Positions 12,534 through 24,500 of a stretch of 64,000 nucleotides of DNA are shown one piece after another (position 1 is the first letter of the stretch; each line of letters begins with the position of its first letter). The stretch lies in assembly GCA_944548615.1 (NCBI GenBank), contig OX155964.1, positions 20,006,653 through 20,070,652 of the forward strand, given 5' to 3'. The DNA is from Micropterix aruncella. Taxonomy: Eukaryota; Arthropoda; Insecta; Lepidoptera; Micropterigidae. The notes under the pieces are model-generated. The model had not been told where the DNA came from and did not search any database. It saw nothing but the letters and a program-made list of their open reading frames with translations. The position numbers and the translations under genes were made by a program.

Positions 12534-15500
12534 CTGAAATAAAATGTTTTATTAAATAATGTAACAAGGAGATGCGATTAAAAAGAGAAAGAGAAGATAA
12601 GTTATATTTTATTAATGAGAAAAACATATTAACCCTTTGTGAGGACCCTAAGCTATACGGAAGAGTATGGAATTTTCTAATACATAAAACTGTCAAAGGG
12701 CGATGTAAATAACATGTACGTCAAATTTCGTGAAGATTGGTTTAGCGATCGCCAAACCGTCGATCGCGAGCGACCGGTAGCTCGCGGAGCAATTTTGGGT
12801 AGCTCGCGGCCACATTCAACCCGGCTGTGGCCGATGAGCCAGGTTTTACAGGTTTTCACGTTTTAACAACATTGTACCTATAATCAAATGTGCACATAGT
12901 AGTTATTGATTAAAATGAAATTAATTAATTGTGGGAGACCGATTACTTTTTTACGCAAGTGAAAGATAAATGCGTGTGTTTACTTTGTAATGTGAGTGTC
13001 TCAGTCGGTAAGAAAGGAAATGTTGAGCGTCATTTCAAGACCGTTCACAGTGGAATTGAAAAAGACTATCCGCCGAATTCAACGCTGAGAAGCAAAAAGG
13101 TTATGCTGTTGAAATCTCAACTGAATGCCCAACAATCTACTTTCTTTAAGACACTGGACAAGAACAAGGCAGCCACAGAGGCGTCATTCCGGGTTTCCAA
13201 GGTTATCGCCCAACATATGAAACCGTATGAAGATGGTGAGTTGATTAAAACTGCATTTTTGGAAGCTGCAGATACATTATTTGACAACTTCAAAAACAAA
13301 GCCGAGATTATGTCTGCTATTAAATCTGTTCAGCTTTCTGCTAATACAGTGATGCGAAGAGTTGAAGCTATGAGCTCTGATGTAGTTTCACAACTTAAAA
13401 CAGACTTTGATCGCTGTAGTTATTTTTCTTTACAACTTGACGAATCAACTGATATAGTTGATACAGCTCAGTTGGCCGTTTTTGTAAGAATGGTCTTTGA
13501 CAATTTTAAAACAAAAGAAGAGCTGGTTAAAGTTTTGCCGCTTACTGGACATACTACCGGAAAGGATATATTTTTGGCATTTAAAAAGCTTCTTGAGTCT
13601 GAAAATATTCCTGTAAAGAAGTTGGTGGGCCTAGCTACGGATGGAGCTCCTGCAATGGTAGGCGTGGAAAAGGGATTTATTGCCTTGTGTCGAAAAGACA
13701 GCTACATACCAAAGTTTGTGTCTTATCATTGCATAATACACCAGCAATCATTATGTGGAAAGTTCTTAAGTATGAACAATGTCATGAAAACAGTTGTCAA
13801 AGTAGTAAATAAAATAAGAGCGCATGCACTTCAAAGACGACTGTTCAGAGAACTAACAGAAGAGTTAGAATGCCAGTATGGTGATCTGTTGCTTCACACA
13901 GAGGTTCGTTGGCTTAGCAGAGGCAGAGTTTTGCAACGTTTCAAACAGTTGCTTCCTGCATTAGTAAAATTCTTCAAAGAACGGGGTGAGCCTTTCATTG
14001 AACTCGAAGATCCCATATGGCTACAAGATTTTGCCTTTCTCACTGATATAACTGAAAAGTTGAATGATTTGAACTTGCAGCTTCAAGGCAAAGATAAGGA
14101 CATTGGTGGAATAATTTCAGATGTAACGTCATTTTCAAAAAAGCTCGAACTGTGGGAAATAAATTGTAACCAGTTCGAATACAAGCATTTCACCAGTCTG
14201 AAGCAGATTGTTGACAAACAAGACCCTCCACAACACCCCAGGAACAGCCAAGATTACGTGGATATTCTTTCAGACCTCAGAGAACAATTCGACCAACGAT
14301 TCCAAGATTTTAAAAACATATTGATATTGACACAGTTCGTCAACTCTCCTTTTGTTGAGATCGATGCAGAAGATTTCTCAACTTGTGTTGTAAAAAATTT
14401 CGGTGGAGATCAGGCTGCAGTGGAAATGGAAGTTGTTGATTTTCAAAATGATCTGTCTCTTAGAAGCCACTGGAAATATTTGGCCTCTAGTTCCCAAACA
14501 AAAATATCCAATTCTTGTTCAAGTTGGATTGAGATTGAAAGCTATGTTCAGCTCTACATACTTATGTGAAGCATCATTTTCTACTATGAAGTTCATAAAA
14601 AACAAATATAGAAACAGACTGACCGATGAACATTTGGATAACTGCATCAGAATGGCGGCTACAACATACTCTCCAAACTACAAGAAAATACTTGATGACC
14701 AAAAACAGTTCCACTCGTCTCATTAAAATGTAAATTTAGAAACTTTGTTGTAAAACTTCCTATCTTAATTATTATTTGAATAATACTAGAATTGTATGTT
14801 TATAGGCAATAAACAGAATATGTTAATTTAATGTTGTGTACTTTCTTTGGCCCAGTATTTCTTGGTAGCTCATAGAAGATTTATGAATGCTATGCTGGCT
14901 CACTGGCTCAAAAGTTTGGCGATCACTGGTTTAACCTATCGGAAGCCAGTCATCCCATGTAATATTTTCAAAGCCCTCAAAAATTTTGTTGTGAAAGGTG
15001 TGTGCAAGCATACTAACATATAACGGTGGCTTATTCAATGGCAGGCTTCAATGACAGGCTTTTATCGCAGTGGAGGGAGAAATAGAGTCGATAATTGAAT
15101 AAATACGCACAATACGAAGTACGCCGATTGGCGTGCGTGGCCACCCAGGGCTTAATAGATTTTGTATAAATTGATGAGTCATATGCATAGCCATACGAGA
15201 ATAGACCGCAGGAGTACGAAGGTGGACTGTGAGTGAATTCAATAGCGGAATAGAAAGACATAGCTGCATATGAGGCCCCCTCTATCCTTGTCTAGTTGCG
15301 CATGCACATGTATCCCTCTTTAACCCTTGGAGTAAATGGGTATTTTCATGGATGCATCTGTCTCTTTTGCAGGATTTTCGGCGACATCGACCTTAAAGTA
15401 CTATAACTACGAAACTACTACACCAATCATAAAAAGAACAACTGCACAATGATTGCATCAGTCATCAGGCCCTCGCTGACTTATGGATTAGTTGTATGGT

Positions 15501-18500
15501 GGCCCAGAACACAACTGACCACAGTAAAAGCAAGACTCCAGAGCCTACAACGCTTAGCGTGTGTAGCAGCCACTGGATGTATGAGAACCACACCATCGGC
15601 CGCACTAGAGTACCTCCTAAACATGAGACCTCTGGATCTTGTCATCCAAGAGGAGGCTAGGGCAGCCGCTCTAAGACTAAGAGCAAATGGACTGTGGAAA
15701 CAAAACACAGAAACACCACACTCAAAAATTCTGAAACGGGCTTTAGAAGAAATTCCTCTTCTGGACGCACCCATGGACAGAATAATATGCCATCATGTCT
15801 TTGATCGTAGATACAATATCCAACTCATTGCAGAACCAGCAGATCACTCTGGTACAAATGAAGTAAGGATATACACAGACGGCTCCAAAACCACTCAAGG
15901 TACAGGAGCCGGCGTCTTCTCAAATGATCTAAACATCAAAATATCAACTACCCTAGGCAACTTAAATACGATCTTCCAAGCAGAATGCATTGGCATCACC
16001 AGAGCAGCACAGGCAGTCGCAGCCAAAGATGTCGGAGACGTAAGTTTGAAATTTGTCTCCGACAGTGCCTCCGTGCTACAAGCGCTAGCAAAAAATACGA
16101 TAACCTCAGTCCTCGTACTGGAATGCCACAACGCGCTTCAATCCATTGCAGGGTCAAATAAAGTGACCCTGCAATGGATTAAAGGGCACAGTGACTCACT
16201 GGGAAATGACGCGGCGGACGAACTGGCCAAAAGGGGATCAAAGGAAATAGTATATGGACCGGAACCCTTGATGCCCATTCCCCAGGCCCAAATAAAAACA
16301 TGGCTACGCAGGAACACCGAAGAAACCCACCTTACAGAATGGAAAAAAACGCAGGATGCAGGCAAACAAAGAACGCGGTTCCGGAAGCATCCAAAAAACT
16401 TGCCCGCAACCTCACCAGATTAAAAAGGGACAAAATCCGTAAAGTCATAGGTACTATGACAGGCCACTGTCCCCTGAACAAGCACCTGTTTACCATAGGT
16501 GTGACAGACAGCCCTCTATGCAGAGGATGCATGGAGGAAGAAGAAACGCCACAGCATGTGCTTATGGAATGCAGGAGCGTGGCAGAGCAACGGGCAAGAA
16601 TACTACAATCTCCAGCATCTCTCCCGGAGGCCTGTAGCAACCCAAACAGGCTGCTAACCTTCTGGGACAGCCTGGGTTGGCTGGAGTAACATAAATGGAA
16701 ACATGAGCCACGCACAACGGCCCAATCAAGAGGCCAAGTGCGGGAAAAAGCCCAGTCAAACTAACTAACTAACTATGATTGCATTGAAATTTCGAATATA
16801 GAATATTGAAATATCATTTTGTAAAACAATTAGATAATTATGAATAAATATGAGAACGTCAAAGAAGTGAAAAAAACGCGGAACCAGATCTGGTCGTATC
16901 ATACTCAACGGATAATTGTTTCAGAACCAGATTTGGTCGTATCATACTCAAGGGGTTAATTGAGTATAATAAGTTGGCTTCTTACGGGCGAGTGGCGTAA
17001 CTAGACAGTGGATTGTTTTCATCCCAAGTCTTCTACGCTCATCTCACGGGAGATAGAACGATCTAATATCATTAAAACTTTCTGAGATGACGGGTTTGCC
17101 CGTTGTAGTTGACAGCTCTGGTTGATGCTAGCGGTAATAAAGTTTGAATTTATTTCGGACCGTGGCGTTCTTTCCCCATCTACCACTCAGGATCGGATTG
17201 CCACCCCCGCTGCTTAGGAAACGTATAAGATCGTTTCCAGATCCCTCTAGTTATTCGCCGGAGTGCACAGTCGATTGGCCGACGCCGCACGATGCGCAAA
17301 CCGCCCAGCAGCGCCCGAAGGTCATCCCACAGGGACTGATCCACCTGCCATGATAGGTAAAACAGAGTCCTTTCCAGGTTTGACCCTCTTCGAGGATGCT
17401 ACTGGATAGGAGTTAAACTATGAGTTTAGCCGACCAGAGGTCTTAATGGCCCAACTGCACAGGAACCAATAACTACCAACTATAGTATGGACCAATAGAT
17501 GCATGGGTGGGGTAAGCCACAATGGGCCTAAAATTAGGATTAAGTGCGAGTAGCCATTATACTCAATATTGTGACATTTCACAATACGACAATCTCTTCC
17601 AACCAACCCTACTATGAAGTGTTTATATGTATGTGTGCGTGTAACATGTGTGTAAGTGTGTGTCTTGTTACTACACCCGATCGACAGAATTAAAATGCAA
17701 TTCCGTTAATTTTATCCCAACGGAAAAATGGTAACCCAGCCGGGAATCGAACCCGGAACCTTACAAAGTAAGATCCGGCGACCTAACCACTATGCCACCG
17801 GGCCGAGAAAGTATGTAATAAATATGGCTATGTAGGAACCGGCAATCATGGGTCCTGCGTATATTATCCAGCATGAGCTAGTTGCAAGATCTCTAATAAG
17901 CAGTGCCGGAATAACTCATGTAGAGGCCCTTAGGTCGTCGAAATCTCGGGGCCCCATTTACAAACCTTGGGACCCCCTCGACTGCTCTAAATGCTAATAA
18001 TAATAGTGTATATAGTTCCGTGTACATTCAATAGGCGAGAAAGATTTCCGCTGAAATAGTAAAGCAAAATTCTTCGCCAATCCTATTCTATGCAGTGGAC
18101 AGCTTCAACAAGATCTTGACAAGATCAAAGCGTGGACGGAAGATTGGTTGCTTACCTTAAATGTTGAAAAATGTGTAGTGCTTCATATCGGGAAAAGCAA
18201 CCCTAACAAACAATTTTTTCTAGCAAACGCCCAACTAAAAGCAGTCAAGCAACAAAAAGATCTTGGAATAACAATTACTGATGATCTCAAATGGGAGAAA
18301 CACATAATTGCAATTGCTAAAAGAGCCAACTCTACTCTCTACCTAATAAGGAAGGCTTTCCAACATCTGTCAATAGAGGTTTTTATCAAGATCTACAAGG
18401 CATATGTGTGACCTATTCTTGAGTATGGCTATCAGATCTGTAACCCTTACTTTTGCAAAGATGTAGATATTCTGGAAAAGGTTCAGCGAAGGGCAACCAA

Positions 18501-21500
18501 AATGCTAGTGGGCCTGAAGAATAGAAATTATGAAGATCGCTTGAAATTACTTGGAATTACTACACTCAAACAAAGAAGAGAAAGAGGGGACCTGATTGAG
18601 ACTTATAAAATTTTAACACATTATTACGATGTACCTGCACTGAAGAATATTTACAAATTCAACGTCAACACAAATCTTCGAGGTCACAACAAAAAACTCA
18701 ACCATACAAAATTAAAATCTAATCCTCTTAACCCTTAAGGCCTCGGCCCCTCAGCCGATGTGCCAAAAAATTTTAGTAAAAATTAGTAAGAAAATTGAAT
18801 TATGACACTGTCTCACCAAAACATTAATTACTGCCAAACCACTGTACCAATAATTAAAATAATACATATTAACATAATAAAAAAAAAAACTAATTAAATT
18901 AAAACGGGGCCGTCACACTGAATCGTGTTGTGGCCGATATCGGCCGATTGGGGCTCTAGGGGTTAAGAACGTTCCACCAAATAGAGTGGTGGACATGTGG
19001 AATAAACTACCATTTGAAGTGATTAGTGCAATCTCTGTCAATCAATTTAAAAAGAGACTCGATTTGTACCTAAAAACTTGTCGATATTGGGCTCGATTCC
19101 GTTTCCTCGTGAACTAAAATCGGAAATTAGTCCGTGTGAACGAGACAGGGCAATAAGCTAGAGCGTAGTGCGAGATGAACGATTGTCACTTTTTCGCATT
19201 AAAACTGCCCGCCAAGGTAAAATCTTACACCGCACGAAACATGCTGGAATTTATTCGGACGAGTATAAGTTCGGCAGGTAGTATTTATCGACGATCGTTC
19301 GTTTAATATTCCGCTCTAACGTATTGCTCTGTCTCGTTCGCTCGGACTAATTTTGGTTTAAGTTCACAAAGAAACGCAATCGGGCCCAATGATTATATTA
19401 TATTGTTAATATTGTTTAGCTTTACAAGATCTGATCTGGACGTATCAGCAAAGCTGCCTGTCCAGAATAAATAATAATAATAACGATAATAATAATAACC
19501 ACTTTGTGTATTCAAGTGCCTCCGATTGAAAAATAATAAATTGTTTTTACTTACTATATACTGCTTCATCGACGGTGCAATTTTGACACATTTTTGATTC
19601 AACCGCAGGCGATAGTTTTGTGAAAATATCCCGCGCTTGCGGTGAAAAACACCAAAAGATAATGTGCTGTGACCTCACTTTCATGTCATCCATTAAAGAT
19701 TTGAAACTCTGTAAAAGGAATAGAAATATTTTCAAAATCTAGAAGACATCTAACGAAAAGTTATTATACCTTTGCAACTGTAGTATCGATATTCTTCATG
19801 TTGGATCCATCGATGACTAAAACGGCATCTGGATAATAATCTACTTCTGTTAAAACTCTCATGGTTAGATGATCAGCAGCGCAGTAGCTCAGGGATCTTG
19901 GTATGGTTATGAGGAGTACTCCTACTTCACCGACCTGAAAGAAATTATTGACATTTATTTTAAGTAATATGTAATAACACAGATGTATATCATGAATGCT
20001 CTATGAGTAACCAGAGATGTCGACTAGAATGGGCGAACCTGTCACCTCAGGAAGTTTTAACGAAATTTGATAGGTCTATCTCCCTTAACCCTTCAGGCCT
20101 CGGCCCCTCAGCCGATTGACAAGTTGATGTCCCAAAAAATTTTAGTAAAAATTAGTAAAAAAAAATAATTATGACACTGTCTCACCAAAACATTAATTAC
20201 TGTCAAACCACTGTACCCATAATTAAAATAAAACATATTAATATAATAAAACATAATAAAATAAAATAATAAAATTAAAATAAAATTAAAATCGGCCAAT
20301 CGGGGCTCTAGAGGTTAAGGTGAGTGCAGAAGACTTAGGACAAAAACAGTCCACCGTCAAGCTCGGCCATTGTGGACCAAGTGTGGGTCCCAGGCAACTG
20401 GTCAACTAACTCCAACAACAAAACGAACGATGATGAGGGATCGAGCAGTCCATCCTGTTCAAATAAGAGTTCTGTTTCCTGTTAGGGAAATCAGCAGCAA
20501 AAAGTTGAACAGTAGGAAGCGTGCAGCTGTTATTCTTCACATCAAATTCAGCTGGTCTTCACCTATGTCTAAAATATAAAAAAAGCTTCCATTTGTTTAG
20601 CTATGTTATGCGCCAAATAGCCTTGATTCCTGCAAACCCAGTAAGAGAGCGGAATTTAGTCGAAACAATAGTATCGCCACCAACTTTATACTAAAAAGCG
20701 CAACAAGTAAGAGGACTTTGACGCTTTTAATTTTGCATAAGTAATGGGCTCGATTGCGTTTCTTCGTGATCTAATATCGGAAAATAGTTCATTTGAATGA
20801 GACAGAGCAGTGCATTGTGGAATGTAAAATGAGCGATTGTAACCCGCACAAAAACCACCTGCCGAACATAAAACCATCGGAATTAGTTTCAAAACATTTT
20901 GTCCGGTGTTACGTTATGCCATTTTATGTTCGATTAGTGGTTTTATGCTGGAAAAGTACAATCTTTCATTTCATATTCCGCTCTAACGTAATGGTCCGTC
21001 TCGCTCGCATCAACTAATTCCAATTTTAGTTCACGAAGAAATGCAATCGCGCCCAATTTAGGCAGTTCTTGATTCGCCGTTTAGAATAGACAATTTACAA
21101 GATCAAGGATGTCTTTATAGATATCCTTGATATTATCTAATAATCCTTGATAATAAAAAGATTTTCTAAAATAATATTTAGAGTACCATATAGTATTGTG
21201 TCTTGAAAGCCGGTCGTGATATCTTCAGAAGCAACACAACTGCATCAATTGCCACTCCTATGCATATACCCATTTCCAATCCAATTATCAAGCATGCCAT
21301 GAAGGTTGCCATCATTACAGCCAGCTCTATTTCTAAAAAAATTAACAAAATAATCAGTCTTTTAAACTCTTTCTAATATTATTTAATACAGTAGTACCAC
21401 ATAGTAGTAGCAACGTTAATATTTGGTTGTTATCAAGTTTTAACTCTAAAATACCTGTCCTGTATAAGGAATAATTAGTAATATGTATAACTGGCTCAAA

Positions 21501-24500
21501 CGCCTAAGAATCACAGGTAAGGTATAGGCTAAGTAATGAGTCAAGAAAAGTGTTAATTTTATCATAAAATAGGTTTAAAAAGAGTTACTCAACCACACAA
21601 ATAAAATAATACAAAGATGACGCACTCTTCAACAATTAACATATAGGTTTCAATACTTTAAAAATTTCAATACTGCCCCAAAGATTTTCAATACTTTAAA
21701 AGAGTTTCAATACTTTAAATGGCTCCTTTACGAAGTAGGTCGTACAAAGACTGAAAAAGAATTGCTTCATACAATAATTTAAAATATGTATGTGAGTGTG
21801 TATGTGAGTGTGTGTTATTATATATGTATGTATGTATGTATGTTTGTTTGTGTATATATGTATGTAACTAACCCTTTATCATATATATTTGTATTAATAT
21901 GTGTTCTATTTTATGCCATTATATTAGTGTTAGTATTGAAAGTAGTATATTAGTCAGAACTACTCAAACGTCAGTACTACTCAAAAACAAAGGCTATATA
22001 TTTCGTATGCCCAGATACAGGCTGTTCGGTCTAGTTGGGCATTCGTCTAGAATGATCGTATGGGTTGTGTTCATTTTCTTATTGCTTATATAAATAATTA
22101 CAAATCATATCTGTACGATCTCACTGTTAACTCTCTACCAAGTTGTAAAAAATAAATAAATAAAATAAAATAAAGGTATCGGCAAGTTATTTACAAAAAT
22201 CAAACGTTTATATATTTGTCTTTTTAGTTGCTCGGTACAAGAATTGGATTCTCTATTAACCCTTCAGGCCTCGGACCCTCAGCCGATTGACAACTTGATG
22301 TCCCAAAAATTTTTATTAAAAATTTGTAAAAAAAATTAATTATGACACTGTCTCACCAAAACATTAATTACTGCCAAACCACTGTACCCATAATTAAAAT
22401 AAAACATGTTAACATAAAAAAAACATAATAAAACAAACCAAATTAAATTAAAATAAAATTAAAACAGGACCGTGACGCTGAATCGTGTTGTGGCCGATAT
22501 CGGCCAATCGGAGCTCTAGGGGTTAAGATAAAGCACCGAACTTTTTGCAAATTCTATATTCCTATCCTACTACAGCCCTATTGACTATCACTATACCCAC
22601 GGTAGATCCCTTTTATGCGTACCCCGGATACAACTGGCCAAAGTACATCGTTGGAAAACCATCGAACAAAATGGCTCTTGTCGCCTGAATTGCACGAAAC
22701 CGTTCGCTACCAACCGAGTTAGTACAGGTACCCCAACCAATTATCCCATGAACCCATAAACTGTTGATTCACTAGTAGTTCTATTTACACTGTGCTAACA
22801 CTAACTCCTCAGCCGACATGTCCTAATTGCCTTGTGTCGACAAAGAGTCGTTGCGCATGAATGTTGAAGAATGTCCCAAAGCCTTAAGAAGCCTACTTAC
22901 TTCTTGTTTTCCACAGTGTGATGGCGTATGCATAATCAATCATGAAAATCATGGCGCAAATGATTAGTCCAGCTAATGTCGCTTTCGGAATGAAGTAAAA
23001 TGTTTTCGTCAAAAGTCCGAGCGCCAACAGGACGAGGCATCCTATAGCAGAAAGAAAAAAGTTATATTAACCCGTTGAGTATGAGTCAACCAAATCTGGT
23101 TGCGAAACAATTATCCGTTGAGTACGAGTCGACCAAATATGGTCGTGCGTTTTTTTCACTTCTTTGACGTTCTCATATTTATTCATAATTATCTAATTGT
23201 TTTACAAAATGATATTTCAATATTCTATATTCGAAATTTCAATGCAATCATTGTGCAGTTGTTCTTTTTATGATTGGTGTAGTAGTTTCGTAGTTATAGT
23301 ACCAATTATCCGTTGAGTACGCGACCAGATTTGGTCGACTCGTACTCAACGGATAATTGTTTCGCGACCAGATTTGGTTGACTCATACTCAACGGGTTAA
23401 TATTATTTACATAAAGATGTCAATTTTTAATTTGGTACACAGAATTCAATACGTAATAATTATGCGCTATAAGACATTTTTTTCTGGGAAGAAATTGATT
23501 ATTTTCCTGGAAAGACCAATATCTTTAAAGAAGTGAAACAGAGACTTGGCTGGCAGGCAACGAGCGCCAACTTCCACCGCATGAAGGTGAACAGTGAATT
23601 TGTGATTTGTCGTCTTTTGGGATATTTAATTCCCATGGAACAGTTAATTCTACAATAAGGCCTTTCGCGGGCTTATGTGTTTTGTAAAACTCGCATATTA
23701 ATATTTGCAACGTTTTGCAGTAATTCATTAAAAGTCAGATGCAGAATGAATTACATACTAAAGATCGTGGTCATATTTATACCGATAGCATGTGCCTTCC
23801 CACTCTATAGAATCGTCTTCGCATCTCCGTTCGTTGTAAATATGCCTCATCGGCGCGGTCTGTGTCTCTGTCCCACTCTGACTCCGCTTTTCTGTAGAGC
23901 AATCGCTCGCTCGCTCTACGTAAAAAGGTCCATCGTTAGCGCTCCGCCCCGCGCCGCGGTTCTTATACGTCGCGGCGCCCGCCTTGCAATTCAGTACCTC
24001 TGTGGAACTTCGATTTTAGTGTAATTCGCCTTTTTGTATAATTCGAATTATTCATAATTGTATTCTCGATGTGTTTTTAACGGGTTCGTTTTCTGTTTCA
24101 GGATTTCGTCCGTCCTTCAGCGACCGCCTGCTGCGTTTTGGTACTTGAATTATCTGACCTTGTATCTTATTTGAAATAAAACATAGTTGTGCTGTTGTCT
24201 CGAATATTGTTTCATTTCTGATTGTTGTGTGCCTAGGATAGTTCCTTCCGCGACAGATTTGTACTGTTGTAACCGCAACAGGCTCATCTTCCGAGATAGA
24301 GAGTAAAAAGTTATATCTGGACGGAGGGCTGTGCATCCGAGACTTTCAGGGAATTTATACTGCTGAGACAGAATCGACCTCCAGAATCCAATCTGAAGCT
24401 TTCTCGATATATGGCATTCTATCTCTCCGTATTATTTCTGTGATATAATCAGCCTATAAAGAAATTCGATAGATGGCCCTAATAATTAAATGTTATTATT

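Larger units (their letters stand above)
15320..16959 (+). mobile_element. TTAA element (F2 family) split by a LINE
   Basis: The left part, TTAA-CCCTTGGAGTAAATGG (15320-15458), and the right part (16775-16959, ending CTCAAGGGG-TTAA) join to the same sequence that is uninterrupted at 31603-31916 and 35209-35522. The LINE at 15459-16774 fills the break. The other copies prove the pre-insertion structure. Confidence 0.93.

Noticed and set aside
12743..14936. Exact 8-bp hAT duplication at the autonomous-looking element
   Set aside because: Flanks share only GGTTTA at shifted positions; an 8-bp duplication cannot be claimed without an empty site.
17735..17806. Possible tRNA gene
   Set aside because: The B box and T arm are good, but the anticodon arm cannot form, and the sequence continues into a SINE body found elsewhere.
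21899..22093. 64-codon frame
   Set aside because: No motif, AT-rich, and lies in an intron of the transporter gene next to a TATG microsatellite.
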